Assembly: GCA_005883365.1 (NCBI GenBank)
Contig: VAXA01000221.1
Location: 1-16,365, forward strand
Length of the DNA: 16,365 nucleotides
Reading direction: 5' to 3'
Source of the DNA: Actinomycetota bacterium
Lineage (GTDB): Bacteria; Actinomycetota; Thermoleophilia; Gaiellales; Gaiellaceae
In this document: positions 15,758 to 16,365 of the stretch, piece by piece
How the letters are laid out: the number at the start of each line of letters is the position of its first letter
How positions within the stretch are numbered: the first letter of the stretch is position 1
Notes under the pieces: model-generated
What the model saw: the letters and a program-made list of their open reading frames with translations, nothing else
Database searches by the model: none
Told to the model about the DNA's origin: nothing
Translations under genes and position numbers: made by a program

Positions 15758-16365
15758 GCGAGAGCGCGGTCAAAGCCGCCGTGGCGGTGGCGGCGGAGCA
15801 CGGGCTGCGGAGCGACGACCCCGTCGTCCTTCGTGACGCGTGGCACGTCCTCGTCCACCTGCGCCCGCTACCGCTCGTCGCGCGCGTCTCGAGCGGTCGG
15901 CGGTATCCGGAAGGGCCGTCGGAGGACGACGTGATACGCGAGATGGCGGTCGCGTCACACGCTGCGCGAGCGGGGGCTGCGGTCGTGCCGCCTTCGGATC
16001 TGCTCGACCCCGGCCCGTACCGGCACGGGGGCCATGTCGTCGCCTTCTGGCAGTACGCGGGGCCGCCGCGCGAGGTGGAGCCGGTCGCCGCCGGAGAGGC
16101 GCTCCGCGCGATCCACGAGGCGCTCGCGGACTACGAGGATGAGCTTCCGTCTCTGCACACCGACGACCTCATGGCGATCACCGGCCGGCTCGAGCCGTCC
16201 GCCGACGTGGAGTTCCTCCGCGAGCTCGGCCTACGGCAGCCGGCCGGGCGGGCGCAGGCGATCCACGGGGACGCACACCTCGCCAACTGCCTGCCGGGGC
16301 CGCTCTGGCACGACTTCGAGACAGCGTGTCGCGGCCCGCGCGAGTTCGACCTCGCGGCGCTCACC
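15754..16365 (+). CDS. aminoglycoside phosphotransferase (APH)-family kinase, truncated by window end
   Basis: The frame is open from ATG 15754 (overlapping the maf stop, ATGA) to the last base, giving 204 residues with the C-terminus missing. The kinase catalytic loop is clear: IHGDAHLANC with Asp173 and Asn178, followed by the metal-binding HDFE (Asp187) and RGPREFDLAAL. Upstream is a degenerate N-lobe, with PLVARVSSG (possible nucleotide-binding strand) and HVVAFWQYAGPPREVEP at the hinge. These are features of the APH/choline kinase superfamily that phosphorylates small molecules. The name does not imply antibiotic resistance; housekeeping members act on other hydroxylated metabolites and the substrate is unknown. 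It is the last visible gene of the valS-to-maf operon. Confidence 0.87.
   Translation, partial: MSESAVKAAVAVAAEHGLRSDDPVVLRDAWHVLVHLRPLPLVARVSSGRRYPEGPSEDDVIREMAVASHAARAGAAVVPPSDLLDPGPYRHGGHVVAFWQYAGPPREVEPVAAGEALRAIHEALADYEDELPSLHTDDLMAITGRLEPSADVEFLRELGLRQPAGRAQAIHGDAHLANCLPGPLWHDFETACRGPREFDLAALT

Overview
This is a very GC-rich, densely packed bacterial chromosome segment. The gene order (S9 peptidase / tRNA-Leu / tig-clpP-clpX; aceA-aceB; valS-folC-small membrane genes-ndk-maf), the many ATGA/GTGA start-stop overlaps, the TANNNT boxes 6-7 nt ahead of start codons (leaderless style) and the protein flavour all suggest a high-GC actinobacterium. My best guess is the class Thermoleophilia (Gaiellales/Solirubrobacterales-like), probably an environmental genome; this is inference, without any database search. 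There is no phage, plasmid, CRISPR or insertion sequence, and the content is mostly housekeeping.

Layout. 1-459 (minus): N-terminal part of an S9-type peptidase, cut by the window edge. 547-632: tRNA-Leu(UAG). 788-4062: tig-clpP-clpX, the trigger-factor chaperone plus the ClpXP protease. 4067-4804: a secreted protein of unknown function four bases behind clpX. 4811-5191 (minus): a conserved-looking unknown protein, divergent from a MaoC-type hydratase (5249-5695). 5810-8712: glyoxylate shunt unit with isocitrate lyase (aceA), malate synthase (aceB) and a 42-residue cysteine-rich peptide that overlaps the original aceB stop by ATGA. Two matching 16-bp palindromes precede aceA. 8744-9417: a GntR/FCD regulator, broken. 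9442-16365: one long tightly overlapping run in which valS, folC, a 28-aa membrane peptide, a membrane-anchored double zinc ribbon protein, ndk, a SAM methyltransferase, maf and an APH-family kinase (cut by the window end) follow each other.

How the genes fit together. ClpX and ClpP form one protease, and trigger factor works on nascent chains. AceA and AceB together let the cell grow on acetate or fatty acids; the adjacent MaoC hydratase and the GntR regulator fit a fatty-acid/C2 theme. valS to ndk is a translation, folate and nucleotide group like the valS-folC-(membrane gene)-ndk order known in other actinobacteria.

The striking part is 8.4-12.9 kb, where three genes carry structural lesions. 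aceB lacks an internal piece and its C-terminus sits in another frame. The GntR gene lacks a piece between its DNA-binding and FCD halves and is frameshifted. folC carries a perfect in-frame 489-bp tandem duplication of its ATP-binding core. All three junctions show short sequence homology, so either recent microhomology-mediated rearrangement or assembly error could explain them. I see no clearly new multi-gene system; the best candidates for novelty are the Cys-rich peptide coupled to malate synthase and the paired operator ahead of aceA.
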